Shown: positions 9,093 to 16,356 of the stretch, piece by piece
Layout: each line of letters begins with the position of its first letter
How positions within the stretch are numbered: the stretch's first letter is position 1
Assembly: GCA_964565925.1 (NCBI GenBank)
Contig: CAZMGV010000011.1
Coordinates: 62,001-126,000 of the forward strand
DNA length: 64,000 bases
Origin: CAZMGV01 sp964565925
GTDB taxonomy: Bacteria; JAGRBM01; JAHCIT01
Direction: 5' to 3'
Made by a program: the position numbers and the translations under genes
Notes under the pieces: model-generated
What the model saw: the letters and a program-made list of their open reading frames with translations, nothing else
Databases searched by the model: none
What the model was told of the DNA's origin: nothing

Positions 9093-11360
9093 TTGAAGAC
9101 TTGCTGGAACTGCGGAGACTCGATACCCGACGCCGCCACCGTCTGTGAGACTTGTGGAGCAGAACAGTCCTCGGCCGCTACAGGCGGCGGGGATTTATCC
9201 GTCAAAGTCGGCGGTATTCTTGCCGGTCGGTATGAAATCAGGGGCGAGATCGGCGAAGGGGCCGTGGGCCGCGTCTACCGCGCTCAGGACAAGGACGTGG
9301 ACGTCCCGGTCGCGCTCCGCGTGATTCACCCCGAATGGGTCGCCGACGATGCCGCCCGCAAGCAATTCAAGGCGGCTGTCCGCAAGAGCCGCGATATTCT
9401 CCACGCGGGATGCGTGAAACTCTACGAAGCCGACGTGGAAGGCGGCGTGGCTTTCCTGACGATGGAGTTTGTCGGCGGCCTGTCGTTGCGCCGCGTGCTC
9501 TCGGTCCGCCTCAACGAACGCCGGCCGTTCAAGCCGAGCGAAGCCGAACCGATTCTCTCGCAGCTCTCGGCGGCTCTCGGTGTGGGTCATTCCAAGGGCG
9601 TCACGCATCTTTCCATTTCACCCGGAAATATCCTGATCCAGCCGGAAGGCCTCAAGCTGACGGATTTCGGGCTCGGGGCACTGATTCCGCCGGACAAGCG
9701 CCGCCCTGCTGCCGACAAGTACAAGACGACGGTCTACGCGTCACCCCAGTATCTGACCGGGGAAGCACCGTCGCCCTCTGACGATATTTACGGTCTCGGG
9801 GCGGTGCTGTTCGAGATGGTGACGCTGCAGACGCCGGCGCCGGGGCTGACCCCGCGCGACGTGGTCGAAGACGTTCCCGAAGATATCGACGACCTGATTG
9901 CCGACTGTCTGTCGGACAAGCCGGCCAAACGGCCCAAGTCGGCCGCCGAAGTGCTGGCCCGGTGGCAGGAAGCGGTCGCGAAGGAAGCGGCCCGTGAAGA
10001 GGCGGCCAAGGCGGCCAAAGCCGCTCCACCGCCCGCGCCGAAACCGCCTCCGGTCGAAGCGGCTCCTCCGCCACCACCCCCACCACCTCCTCCGCCCCCG
10101 AAGGCCGAGGCTGCTCCGCCGCCGCCCAAACCCGAGCCGCCGAAAGTAGAGCCGGCTCCGTCGCCCAAACCGGCCGCCGCTCCTGCGCCGTCCCCTGACG
10201 ACTGGCCTGAACCGCCCAAACCGGAAGCTGTCAAGCCGGCTCCCAAGGCGGAACCCTCGAAACCTGTCTCGCAGCCCGCTGCCGCGATGCCGGCGCCTGC
10301 TGCGACGGCATCTGCTGGCGACTGGACTCCGCCGCCTGTCAAGAAGGGCCCCCCGGTGGCGATCATTCTCGCGGTCGTAGTCGTGCTGGCAGGTGTCGGC
10401 GGCTACTTCGCCCTGAGCGGAGGCGGTGATTCGGCCAAGGAAAAACCGGCTGCCGTCGCCACGAAGGAGCCGGAGAAACCGTCTACAGCTGCTGCGCCTG
10501 TGGAAGCGCCCAAGCCCGCCGAACCGGTGGCGGTATCGGAAACCAAGCCGGCGGCCGTCTCGATCACGAAGACGGGGGAAAAAGAAACGGCCAGGGAACC
10601 CGTCAAAGACGCCGCCAGGGAAACGGCAAAGGAAGCACCCCCGGCCAAGCCTGTGAAAGAGACCAAAGCCGCCGAACCGCCGAAGGCCGAAGCGGCTGCG
10701 CCGGAGAAGGCGGAGCCGCCTTCCAAACCGGTGAAGGAAGAAAAGGCCAAGAAGGTCGCCGCTGCCGACACTCCACCACCCGCCGGAAACTGCCCGTCAG
10801 GCATGGCGTTTGTGCCCGGCGGAAACTTCAAGATGGGATCGGCACCGGACGACAGCGCCCGTGATTTCGCGGAAAAGTCGCTGACCCCGACCGGCGTGCC
10901 GGATTTCTGTATCGACAAGTACGAATCGCCCAACACCGAGGGCGCCCAGCCCCGGGCCAGCGTCGCCTGGTCGGAAGCCAAGGGCACCTGCGAGAACCAG
11001 GGCAAGCGGCTCTGCTCGGAAGCCGAGTGGGAGAAGGCCTGCAAGGGACCGAAAGAGACCCGTTACCCGTACGGCGACCTGTTCAACGCCCGGTCGTGCA
11101 ATACCCGCGATGCGTCCGGTTCGGACCGCACGCTCGCACCCGCCGGCAAGTTCAACCAGTGCACCAACGGTTACGGCGTGTTCGATATGTCCGGAAACCT
11201 GCGGGAATGGACCTCCACCGGCTGGTCCGATTCCAGCGCGGACCGGGTCGTCCGGGGCGGGTCGCATTCCCGGCCGGACTGGGCGACGCGCTGCGCCTTC
11301 CGGGAGAACTTCCAGCCCGGAACAAAAGACTCGCAGATCGGCTTCCGTTGTTGTAAATAA
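9093..11360 (+). CDS. Zinc-ribbon pseudokinase with transmembrane segment and C-terminal FGE/SUMF1 domain
   Basis: 755 residues, TTG start after GTTAGGAGTGCAG. Residues 4-21 form a CxxC...CxxC zinc ribbon. Residues about 40-300 are a Ser/Thr-kinase fold with a glycine loop (GEIGEGAVGRVY), but the VAIK Lys is Arg76 (VALRV), the HRD Asp is Ser174 and the catalytic-loop Lys is Ser176 (HLSISPGN). Only Asn179 and the DFG Asp191 remain, so phosphotransfer is unlikely. A Pro/Ala/Lys/Glu-rich linker and one hydrophobic segment at about 422-442 follow. A second charged linker then leads to a Cys-rich FGE/SUMF1 domain from about residue 567 (GMAFVPGGNFKMGS, EWEKAC, DMSGNLREW, RVVRGGSHS, IGFRCCK). The kinase part should be cytoplasmic and the SUMF1 part periplasmic. 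Function unknown; it may be a signalling or scaffold protein. Confidence 0.85.
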   Translation: MKTCWNCGDSIPDAATVCETCGAEQSSAATGGGDLSVKVGGILAGRYEIRGEIGEGAVGRVYRAQDKDVDVPVALRVIHPEWVADDAARKQFKAAVRKSRDILHAGCVKLYEADVEGGVAFLTMEFVGGLSLRRVLSVRLNERRPFKPSEAEPILSQLSAALGVGHSKGVTHLSISPGNILIQPEGLKLTDFGLGALIPPDKRRPAADKYKTTVYASPQYLTGEAPSPSDDIYGLGAVLFEMVTLQTPAPGLTPRDVVEDVPEDIDDLIADCLSDKPAKRPKSAAEVLARWQEAVAKEAAREEAAKAAKAAPPPAPKPPPVEAAPPPPPPPPPPPPKAEAAPPPPKPEPPKVEPAPSPKPAAAPAPSPDDWPEPPKPEAVKPAPKAEPSKPVSQPAAAMPAPAATASAGDWTPPPVKKGPPVAIILAVVVVLAGVGGYFALSGGGDSAKEKPAAVATKEPEKPSTAAAPVEAPKPAEPVAVSETKPAAVSITKTGEKETAREPVKDAARETAKEAPPAKPVKETKAAEPPKAEAAAPEKAEPPSKPVKEEKAKKVAAADTPPPAGNCPSGMAFVPGGNFKMGSAPDDSARDFAEKSLTPTGVPDFCIDKYESPNTEGAQPRASVAWSEAKGTCENQGKRLCSEAEWEKACKGPKETRYPYGDLFNARSCNTRDASGSDRTLAPAGKFNQCTNGYGVFDMSGNLREWTSTGWSDSSADRVVRGGSHSRPDWATRCAFRENFQPGTKDSQIGFRCCK

Positions 11361-11365
11361 ATGGC

Positions 11366-12316
11366 ATGAGGATCCTTAAGCGCTTCACGCCGGCCCTGTG
11401 GCTTGCCCTGGCGGTGCTTCTGCCCGTTCGGGTCCGTGCCGACGACACGGTCAAGGTTCTTTATTCCGATCCCGATTCCCAGATGCTGGCCGTTCTGGAT
11501 GGCTTCAAGAAGGCGATGGAGCAGGTCCGCCCGGCGGAACTGATCGAGCTCCCCTCCGACAAGGACACGCTCAAGAAACAGTTGCAGGAACTGAACAAGG
11601 CGAAACCCCCGGTGGCTATCGCCGTGGGAACCCGTGCCGCCATGGTTGCCCGCGAAATGCTCTCGGACGTTCCGGTGCTGTTCACCTATGCGGTGGATAA
11701 CTCGACGACGCAGCTTCGCGGCCCGCAGATGCGCGGCGTTAACTACACGATCCGCGCACAGGACCAGCTCCAGATCCTCCGTCGCATTTATCCGGGGCTT
11801 CGCCGTCTCGGTGTCGTCTACAACCCGTCAAACTCCGGCTTCGAAGTGAACTGGATGGAAGAGGCGGCCCAGAGCGCGGGCGTTTCGCTGCTCAAGTTCC
11901 GGGTGGACGTGGACCAGGATATTGAACGGGCGCTTACCAGCCTCACCGGCAAGATTGACATGCTCTGGATGCCGGACGATCCGATGCTGCTGCGGGTGGA
12001 GAACCTTCGCGAGATCCTGCGCTACTCGCTGCGCGACAACACGCCGCTCTATACGTTCAGCCCGGTCCATGTGAACTCGGGCGCATCGCTCTCGCTTTCC
12101 CCGTCGGGCCGTGCCGCCGGCGCCCAGCTCGCCGTCATGGCAAGCAAGGTGCTGCTGGGGACCCCCGTGGAATCTCTGCCCATGGAGTGGCCCAAAACCC
12201 TCGAAGTGGGGCTCAATCTGGCGATCCTGAAGCGGATCGGAAAGCTGGACGATGTCGGCGTGAACGCGCTGGTGTTCGCCGCCGAAGAGAAACACGACGT
12301 CAAGGTCGTGCGCTGA
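11366..12316 (+). CDS. ABC transporter substrate-binding protein (ABC_sub_bind family)
   Basis: 316 residues with a cleavable signal peptide (ALWLALAVLLPVRVRA then DDTVKV). The mature part is a two-lobe periplasmic binding fold of the family that includes TrpX-like proteins: PVAIAVGTRAAMVAREML, DVPVLFTYAVDN, LRRLGVVYNPSNSGF, and a late DVGVNALVFAAE. It starts five bases after the pseudokinase stop, so both are probably on one transcript. No permease or ATPase genes are adjacent, so the ligand and whether it serves transport at all cannot be told. Its stop abuts the ychF stop from the opposite strand. Confidence 0.8.
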   Translation: MRILKRFTPALWLALAVLLPVRVRADDTVKVLYSDPDSQMLAVLDGFKKAMEQVRPAELIELPSDKDTLKKQLQELNKAKPPVAIAVGTRAAMVAREMLSDVPVLFTYAVDNSTTQLRGPQMRGVNYTIRAQDQLQILRRIYPGLRRLGVVYNPSNSGFEVNWMEEAAQSAGVSLLKFRVDVDQDIERALTSLTGKIDMLWMPDDPMLLRVENLREILRYSLRDNTPLYTFSPVHVNSGASLSLSPSGRAAGAQLAVMASKVLLGTPVESLPMEWPKTLEVGLNLAILKRIGKLDDVGVNALVFAAEEKHDVKVVR

Positions 12317-13411
12317 TCAGACATTAAACCGGAAGTGCATTACATCGCCGTCCTGGACGATGTATTCCTTGCCTTCGGTCGCGAGCTTTCCGGCTTCGCG
12401 GGCGGCATGTTCTGAACCCGTAGCGACGTAGTCGTTGAAATGGATCACTTCGGCGCGGATGAACCCGCGTTCGAAATCGGTGTGGATCTTGCCGGCGGCA
12501 CCCGGCGCCTTGATGCCGACGGGGATCGGCCACGCCCGGACTTCCTTCTCGCCCACAGTGAAGTAGGTGATGAGCTTGAGTAGCTGGTAGGCGGCGCGGA
12601 TCAGGCGGTTCAGGCCGGGTTCGTCGAGACCCAGATCCGAAAGGAAGGCCAGCTTGTCGTCGCCTTCGAGCTCGGCGATTTCCGATTCGATCTTGCAGCA
12701 GATGGAGACGACGCCGGCCTTGCGCTGGGCGGCAATCTTCTTGAGCGACTCCACATGGGCGTTGCCGCTCTTGAGGCCCGCCTCGTCCACGTTCGCCACG
12801 AACAGCACCGGTTTGGCGGTGATGAAATGGCAGGCGTGATATTCCGCTTCCTGGTCGGCGGGTACGTCGATCGTCGAGGCGGGAAGCCCCTTTTCGAGGG
12901 TGTCCTTGACGAGCTTGAAGAAGTCGGCTTCCGCTTTCAGCTTCGCGTCGCCGGATTTCGCCTTGCTGGCCGACCGCTCGTAACGCTTCACGGCAGTGTC
13001 CAGATCTGCCAGTACCAGTTCGATCTCGATCACTTCCACGTCGCGGGCCGGGTTCACGCTTCCGTCCACATGGATGATATTGGAATCCTCGAAGCAGCGG
13101 ACGACGTGGACGATCGCGTCCACCTCGCGGATATGACCGAGGAACTGGTTGCCGAGCCCTTCGCCCTTGGACGCACCCTTCACGAGGCCCGCGATATCGA
13201 CGAACTCGACCGTCGCATTGACCGTCTTCTGGGGCCTGGCCAGCTCGACCAGTTTCTTCACGCGGGTGTCGGGGACTTCCACGATTCCGTGGTTGGGCTC
13301 GATCGTGCAGAAGGGATAGTTCTCCGCCTGGATCCCCGCCGCCGTGAGCGCGTTGAACAGCGTGGATTTTCCGACATTGGGGAGACCGACGATACCGACC
13401 TGAAGTGCCAT
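12317..13411 (-). CDS. ychF: Redox-regulated ATPase YchF (Obg-like GTPase family)
   Basis: 364 residues, the usual family length. It has the P-loop GLPNVGKST, the YchF signature NYPFCTIEPN, the switch DIAGLVKGASKGEGLGN and a NxxE-type base-recognition motif (FVANVDE) that accounts for ATP rather than GTP use in the family. A C-terminal TGS-like domain (AWPIPVGIKAPGAAGKIHTD, FIRAEVIHFNDY) follows. It acts on ribosomes and in stress responses. It is the last gene of the tRNA-Gln, prs, rplY, pth, ychF run; pth-ychF adjacency is widely conserved. Confidence 0.96.
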   Translation of the reverse strand: MALQVGIVGLPNVGKSTLFNALTAAGIQAENYPFCTIEPNHGIVEVPDTRVKKLVELARPQKTVNATVEFVDIAGLVKGASKGEGLGNQFLGHIREVDAIVHVVRCFEDSNIIHVDGSVNPARDVEVIEIELVLADLDTAVKRYERSASKAKSGDAKLKAEADFFKLVKDTLEKGLPASTIDVPADQEAEYHACHFITAKPVLFVANVDEAGLKSGNAHVESLKKIAAQRKAGVVSICCKIESEIAELEGDDKLAFLSDLGLDEPGLNRLIRAAYQLLKLITYFTVGEKEVRAWPIPVGIKAPGAAGKIHTDFERGFIRAEVIHFNDYVATGSEHAAREAGKLATEGKEYIVQDGDVMHFRFNV

Positions 13412-13455
13412 GTGTTGATTACCTGATGGTTACCTGATGTTTGGATGTTTCAGAT

Positions 13456-14034
13456 TCAGCCGGCCGCAACCTTCCGGTTGTACCGTTCCTGGGCCTTTTC
13501 GAGGCCCTCCTGAACGAGAAACGGGACCGCTTCGGCCGAAACCTGAACGAGATCCGTCACGCGGTCCGCCTCGTTGTCGGCGAACGGCTGGAGCACCCAG
13601 TCGACCACCTGGAGGTTGGCCTCCATCGGCCGCCCGACACCCATCCGGATCCGGAAAAACTCCTGCGACCCGATATCGGCGATGATGCTGCGCAGCCCGT
13701 TGTGCCCGGCGGGGCCCCCGCCCTGCTTGATCCGCATCCGTCCGAGGGGCAGGTCGATCTCGTCGTGGAGAACGATCACGTCCTCGGCCTTCAGCTTGTA
13801 GAACCGGCAGAACTGGGAGACGCTCCGGCCCGACAGGTTCATAAAAGTCTGCGGTTCGATGATCCAGACCGGCTCGTCGCCGATCTTGGCCTCGAAGGCC
13901 AGAGCATCGAACTTTGAAGCGGAACGCGAAGCGCCCAGCCTTTCGGCCAGGCGCTCCACGGCCAGGAACCCGATGTTGTGCCGCGTATGGCGGTACTTCG
14001 GGCCTGGGTTCCCGAGCCCGACGATGAGCTTCAT
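13456..14034 (-). CDS. pth: Peptidyl-tRNA hydrolase
   Basis: 192 residues; cleaves the ester bond of peptidyl-tRNA released from stalled ribosomes. N-terminus MKLIVGLGNPGPKY with Asn9 and catalytic His19 in TRHNIGF; the catalytic Asp lies in VLHDEIDLPLG, and the GGGPAGHNGLRSI motif is intact. It lies 12 bases after rplY and 44 before ychF, a common bacterial order. Confidence 0.97.
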   Translation of the reverse strand: MKLIVGLGNPGPKYRHTRHNIGFLAVERLAERLGASRSASKFDALAFEAKIGDEPVWIIEPQTFMNLSGRSVSQFCRFYKLKAEDVIVLHDEIDLPLGRMRIKQGGGPAGHNGLRSIIADIGSQEFFRIRMGVGRPMEANLQVVDWVLQPFADNEADRVTDLVQVSAEAVPFLVQEGLEKAQERYNRKVAAG

Positions 14035-14046
14035 GCCACCGCCGGA

Positions 14047-14829
14047 TTACTTCTTCTTGTCGCCGCCAGCCTTGGCGGCCGGAGCCGCCGCCTTGGCGTC
14101 GCCGGGCTTGCCGCCGGCAGCCGGAGCCGCCGCGCCGGCAGCCGGAGCCGCCGCGCCCGGAGCACCCGGGGCGCCGCCAGCCGCTGCGGACGCAGCCGCT
14201 GCGCCGGCAGCCGCTGCCGCTTCGGCAGCCTGGGCTTCCGTGAGTTTCTCTTCTTCTTCCGGCGCCACGACTGCGGCGATCGTGCGGGCCGTGTTGTAGG
14301 CCGGGCGCACGCCCTCGGGGAACTTCACGCCGGTGGTATGAAGGCTCTTGCCGATTCGCAGATCCGTGACGTCCACTTCGTAGAAGGCCGGGATGCGGTC
14401 AGGCAGCGCCCAGAGCGAGATCTTGTGCATGAGAAGCGTGAGCACGCCGCCTTCGGTGACGCCGGCGCACTTGCCGGTCGTGCGAATCGGCACTTCCACC
14501 TTCACTTCGCGGTCCAGGGCGACTTCGAGGAAGTCGACATGAACGAGATCGCGGCTGATCGGATCCCGCTGGTAGTCCTTCAGGAGGACGTACTTGCCGT
14601 CGACCGGGGTGCCGCCCTTGGCGGTCTTGAGCTGGAGAAGGGTGTTCTCCTTGCGGTCGGTCTTGATGGCCGTCAGCAGGTCTTTGGGGGGTGTGGCGAC
14701 CTTCACGGGCGCCGTTCCCGGGCCGTAGAAGATTCCGGGAACGAGTCCCTCGTCGCGTACCCGCTTGGCCGAGTTGGACCCGGTTCCTTCGCGGATGGTG
14801 ATGGTGAGTGATTGGGCTTGCGCGGACAT
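14047..14829 (-). CDS. rplY: 50S ribosomal protein L25 / general stress protein Ctc
   Basis: 260 residues. The N-terminal L25 domain (about 1-95, with VPGIFYGPG and DLVHVDFLEV) binds 5S rRNA. The middle TL5/CTC beta-domain contains VPIRTTGKCAGVTEGG and GKSLHTTGVKFPEG. After the conserved core (about residue 195) comes a tail made almost only of Ala, Pro and Gly, ending in KAGGDKKK. The tail is longer than usual and is partly built from a 21-base direct repeat. Start ATG 14829 is preceded by AAATGGAGTAACAC on the coding strand. It sits between prs and pth. Confidence 0.95.
   Translation of the reverse strand: MSAQAQSLTITIREGTGSNSAKRVRDEGLVPGIFYGPGTAPVKVATPPKDLLTAIKTDRKENTLLQLKTAKGGTPVDGKYVLLKDYQRDPISRDLVHVDFLEVALDREVKVEVPIRTTGKCAGVTEGGVLTLLMHKISLWALPDRIPAFYEVDVTDLRIGKSLHTTGVKFPEGVRPAYNTARTIAAVVAPEEEEKLTEAQAAEAAAAAGAAAASAAAGGAPGAPGAAAPAAGAAAPAAGGKPGDAKAAAPAAKAGGDKKK
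14113..14154 (-). repeat. Two tandem 21-base units in the L25 tail
   Basis: Two identical adjacent 21-base units (14113-14133 and 14134-14154) within rplY encode a repeated Ala/Pro/Gly heptapeptide in the low-complexity C-terminal tail. In-frame unit changes would alter tail length without frameshift. Confidence 0.8.
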
Positions 14830-14914
14830 GTGTTACTCCATTTATTTTCAGCCTGTTACGGGCGTCCCAGAACTCGGACCCCGGTCCCGGCCGGATAAAA
14901 GCCTATACGTATCT

Positions 14915-15859
14915 CTAGACGAAGAGCTGACTGAGCGACTCTCCGTAATAGATTCTCTTGATTGCCTCGCCGAGCAGCTCTGACACGCTGAGCTGCACGA
15001 TCTTGCTCGAATTGAGTCCCGCCGGTGCCAGCGGGATCGTGTCGGTGATCATGACTTTCGTAAGCACGCTCTTCTCGATCCGCTCGAAGGCGGGCGGCGA
15101 GAAGATGCCGTGGGTCGCCGCCGCATAAACGGAGCGGGCGCCCTTTTCCATCAGCACCTGGGCCGCGGCGCACAGCGTTCCGGCGGTATCGATCATGTCG
15201 TCGATGATGACGGCATCCTTGCCCTGCACGTCGCCGATGACGTTGACGATTTCGGCCACGTTCGGCATCGGGCGGCGCTTGTCGATGATGGCCAGCTGGG
15301 CGTCCAGACGCTTGGCGATGGCCCGTGCGCGCTCGGTGCCGCCGGCATCAGGCGACACGATCATGATGTCGGCGAGCTTCTGGTTGGTGATCTCGCGCAG
15401 CAGTACGGGGGTCGCAAAGACGTTGTCCACGGGGACGTTGAAGAAGCCCTGGATCTGCCCGGCGTGAAGGTCCATGGCGAGGACCCGGTCGGCGCCGGCC
15501 GTCTGGAGCAGGTCGGCCACGAGCTTGGCGCTGATCGGGGTGCGGGGCAGAACCTTGCGGTCCTGACGGGCATAGCCATAGTACGGGATCACAGCGGTGA
15601 TCGAATTGGCCGAGGCCCGCCGCACGGCGTCCATAATGATCAGGAGTTCCATGACGGCGTCGTTCACGGGAGCGCAGGTCGGCTGGACGATAAAGACGTC
15701 CATGTTGCGGACGTTCTCGTCGATCTGCGCGAACACTTCTCCGTCGGCAAAACGCTTGACCGAGGCGCGACCCAGCGGAATGCCCAGATAGTTCGAAATC
15801 GCTTTCGCGAGCGGCTGGTTGGCATTGCCGGAAAACAGTTTGATTTTGCCGACTTGCAC
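14915..15859 (-). CDS. prs: Ribose-phosphate pyrophosphokinase (PRPP synthetase)
   Basis: 314 residues; makes PRPP from ribose 5-phosphate and ATP for nucleotide, His, Trp and NAD synthesis. Motifs: KLFSGNANQPLA, PYYGYARQDRK, VSPDAGGTERA and the PRPP loop DDMIDTAGT. I chose GTG 15859 (MQVGKIKLFSG) because it gives the normal family length and is preceded by GAAAGG. The longer open frame from 15919 would run into the tRNA-Gln gene. The gap between tRNA and start is only 30 bases, suggesting one transcript. Confidence 0.96.
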   Translation of the reverse strand: MQVGKIKLFSGNANQPLAKAISNYLGIPLGRASVKRFADGEVFAQIDENVRNMDVFIVQPTCAPVNDAVMELLIIMDAVRRASANSITAVIPYYGYARQDRKVLPRTPISAKLVADLLQTAGADRVLAMDLHAGQIQGFFNVPVDNVFATPVLLREITNQKLADIMIVSPDAGGTERARAIAKRLDAQLAIIDKRRPMPNVAEIVNVIGDVQGKDAVIIDDMIDTAGTLCAAAQVLMEKGARSVYAAATHGIFSPPAFERIEKSVLTKVMITDTIPLAPAGLNSSKIVQLSVSELLGEAIKRIYYGESLSQLFV

Positions 15860-15889
15860 TGCTTTGCCTTTCGATCCTGCGGGTGAATT

Positions 15890-15963
15890 TGGATCCGGGT
15901 GAGGGAATCGAACCCCCATTCACAGGATCAAAACCTGCTGTCCTACCATTAGACGAACCCGGA
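15890..15963 (-). tRNA. tRNA-Gln (anticodon TTG)
   Basis: The minus strand folds as a cloverleaf. Acceptor arms are TCCGGGT and ACCCGGA with the U1-A72 pair typical of tRNA-Gln. The anticodon stem is GCAGG/CCTGT with loop TTTTGAT (anticodon TTG), the T-loop is TTCGATT, and the 3' CCA is encoded. It lies directly upstream of prs. Confidence 0.95.
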
Positions 15964-16117
15964 GCGGGAATTTCGTACCGCCGTCCGGCGGCTGCCGCCG
16001 GGCCACCCCGGTCTCCGGGATGTCATCACCACCACCGAAAAACCCTTCCATAAAGGGGTTTTCAGAACCCCCGTGTGTAGTGTCCGGGGCCTTGGGCGTC
16101 AAGCCGGGTCAAAGTTG

Positions 16118-16146
16118 TTGACCGGAGGGGGGTTTTTCTCTATAGC
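16118..16146 (+). promoter_or_regulatory. Sigma70-like promoter upstream of tRNA-Val
   Basis: TTGACC at 16118-16123, 17-base spacer, TATAGC at 16141-16146. The predicted start of transcription is near 16153, about 87 bases before the tRNA. The stretch from 15964 to 16117 holds no gene I can support. Confidence 0.55.
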
Positions 16147-16147
16147 T

Positions 16148-16222
16148 GGGGTCCCGTCCCCGGCCCGATACGGCCGAAAACACCGTTCCGCCACCCTGTG
16201 GCCGGGCCGGTTATGGGACCCC
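16148..16222 (+). other. Inverted repeat in the tRNA-Val leader
   Basis: GGGGTCCC (16148-16155) is complementary to GGGACCCC (16215-16222), and inside it a GGCCCG pairs with CGGGCC. This predicts a long hairpin between promoter and tRNA-Val. It could be a pre-tRNA leader structure or a small RNA; no known RNA family is recognised. Confidence 0.4.
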
Positions 16223-16239
16223 GCGTCAAAGCGGTAAAT

Positions 16240-16314
16240 GGGCGATTAACTCAGCGGTAGAGTGCCACTTTCACACGGTGGAAGTCACAGGTTCGAATCC
16301 TGTATCGCCCACCA
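16240..16314 (+). tRNA. tRNA-Val (anticodon CAC)
   Basis: Cloverleaf with acceptor GGGCGAT/ATCGCCC, D-arm ACTC...AGAGT, anticodon stem CCACT/GGTGG with loop TTCACAC (anticodon CAC), T-arm ACAGG TTCGAAT CCTGT, discriminator A and encoded CCA. Confidence 0.95.
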
Positions 16315-16356
16315 TCCTTCGCGTTCAGCTTTGGATGGCAGGCCCCCCCGTCTCAT

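Noticed and set aside
15920..16102. 60-codon minus-strand open frame next to tRNA-Gln
   Set aside because: No ribosome-binding site and overlaps the tRNA; no similarity recognised.
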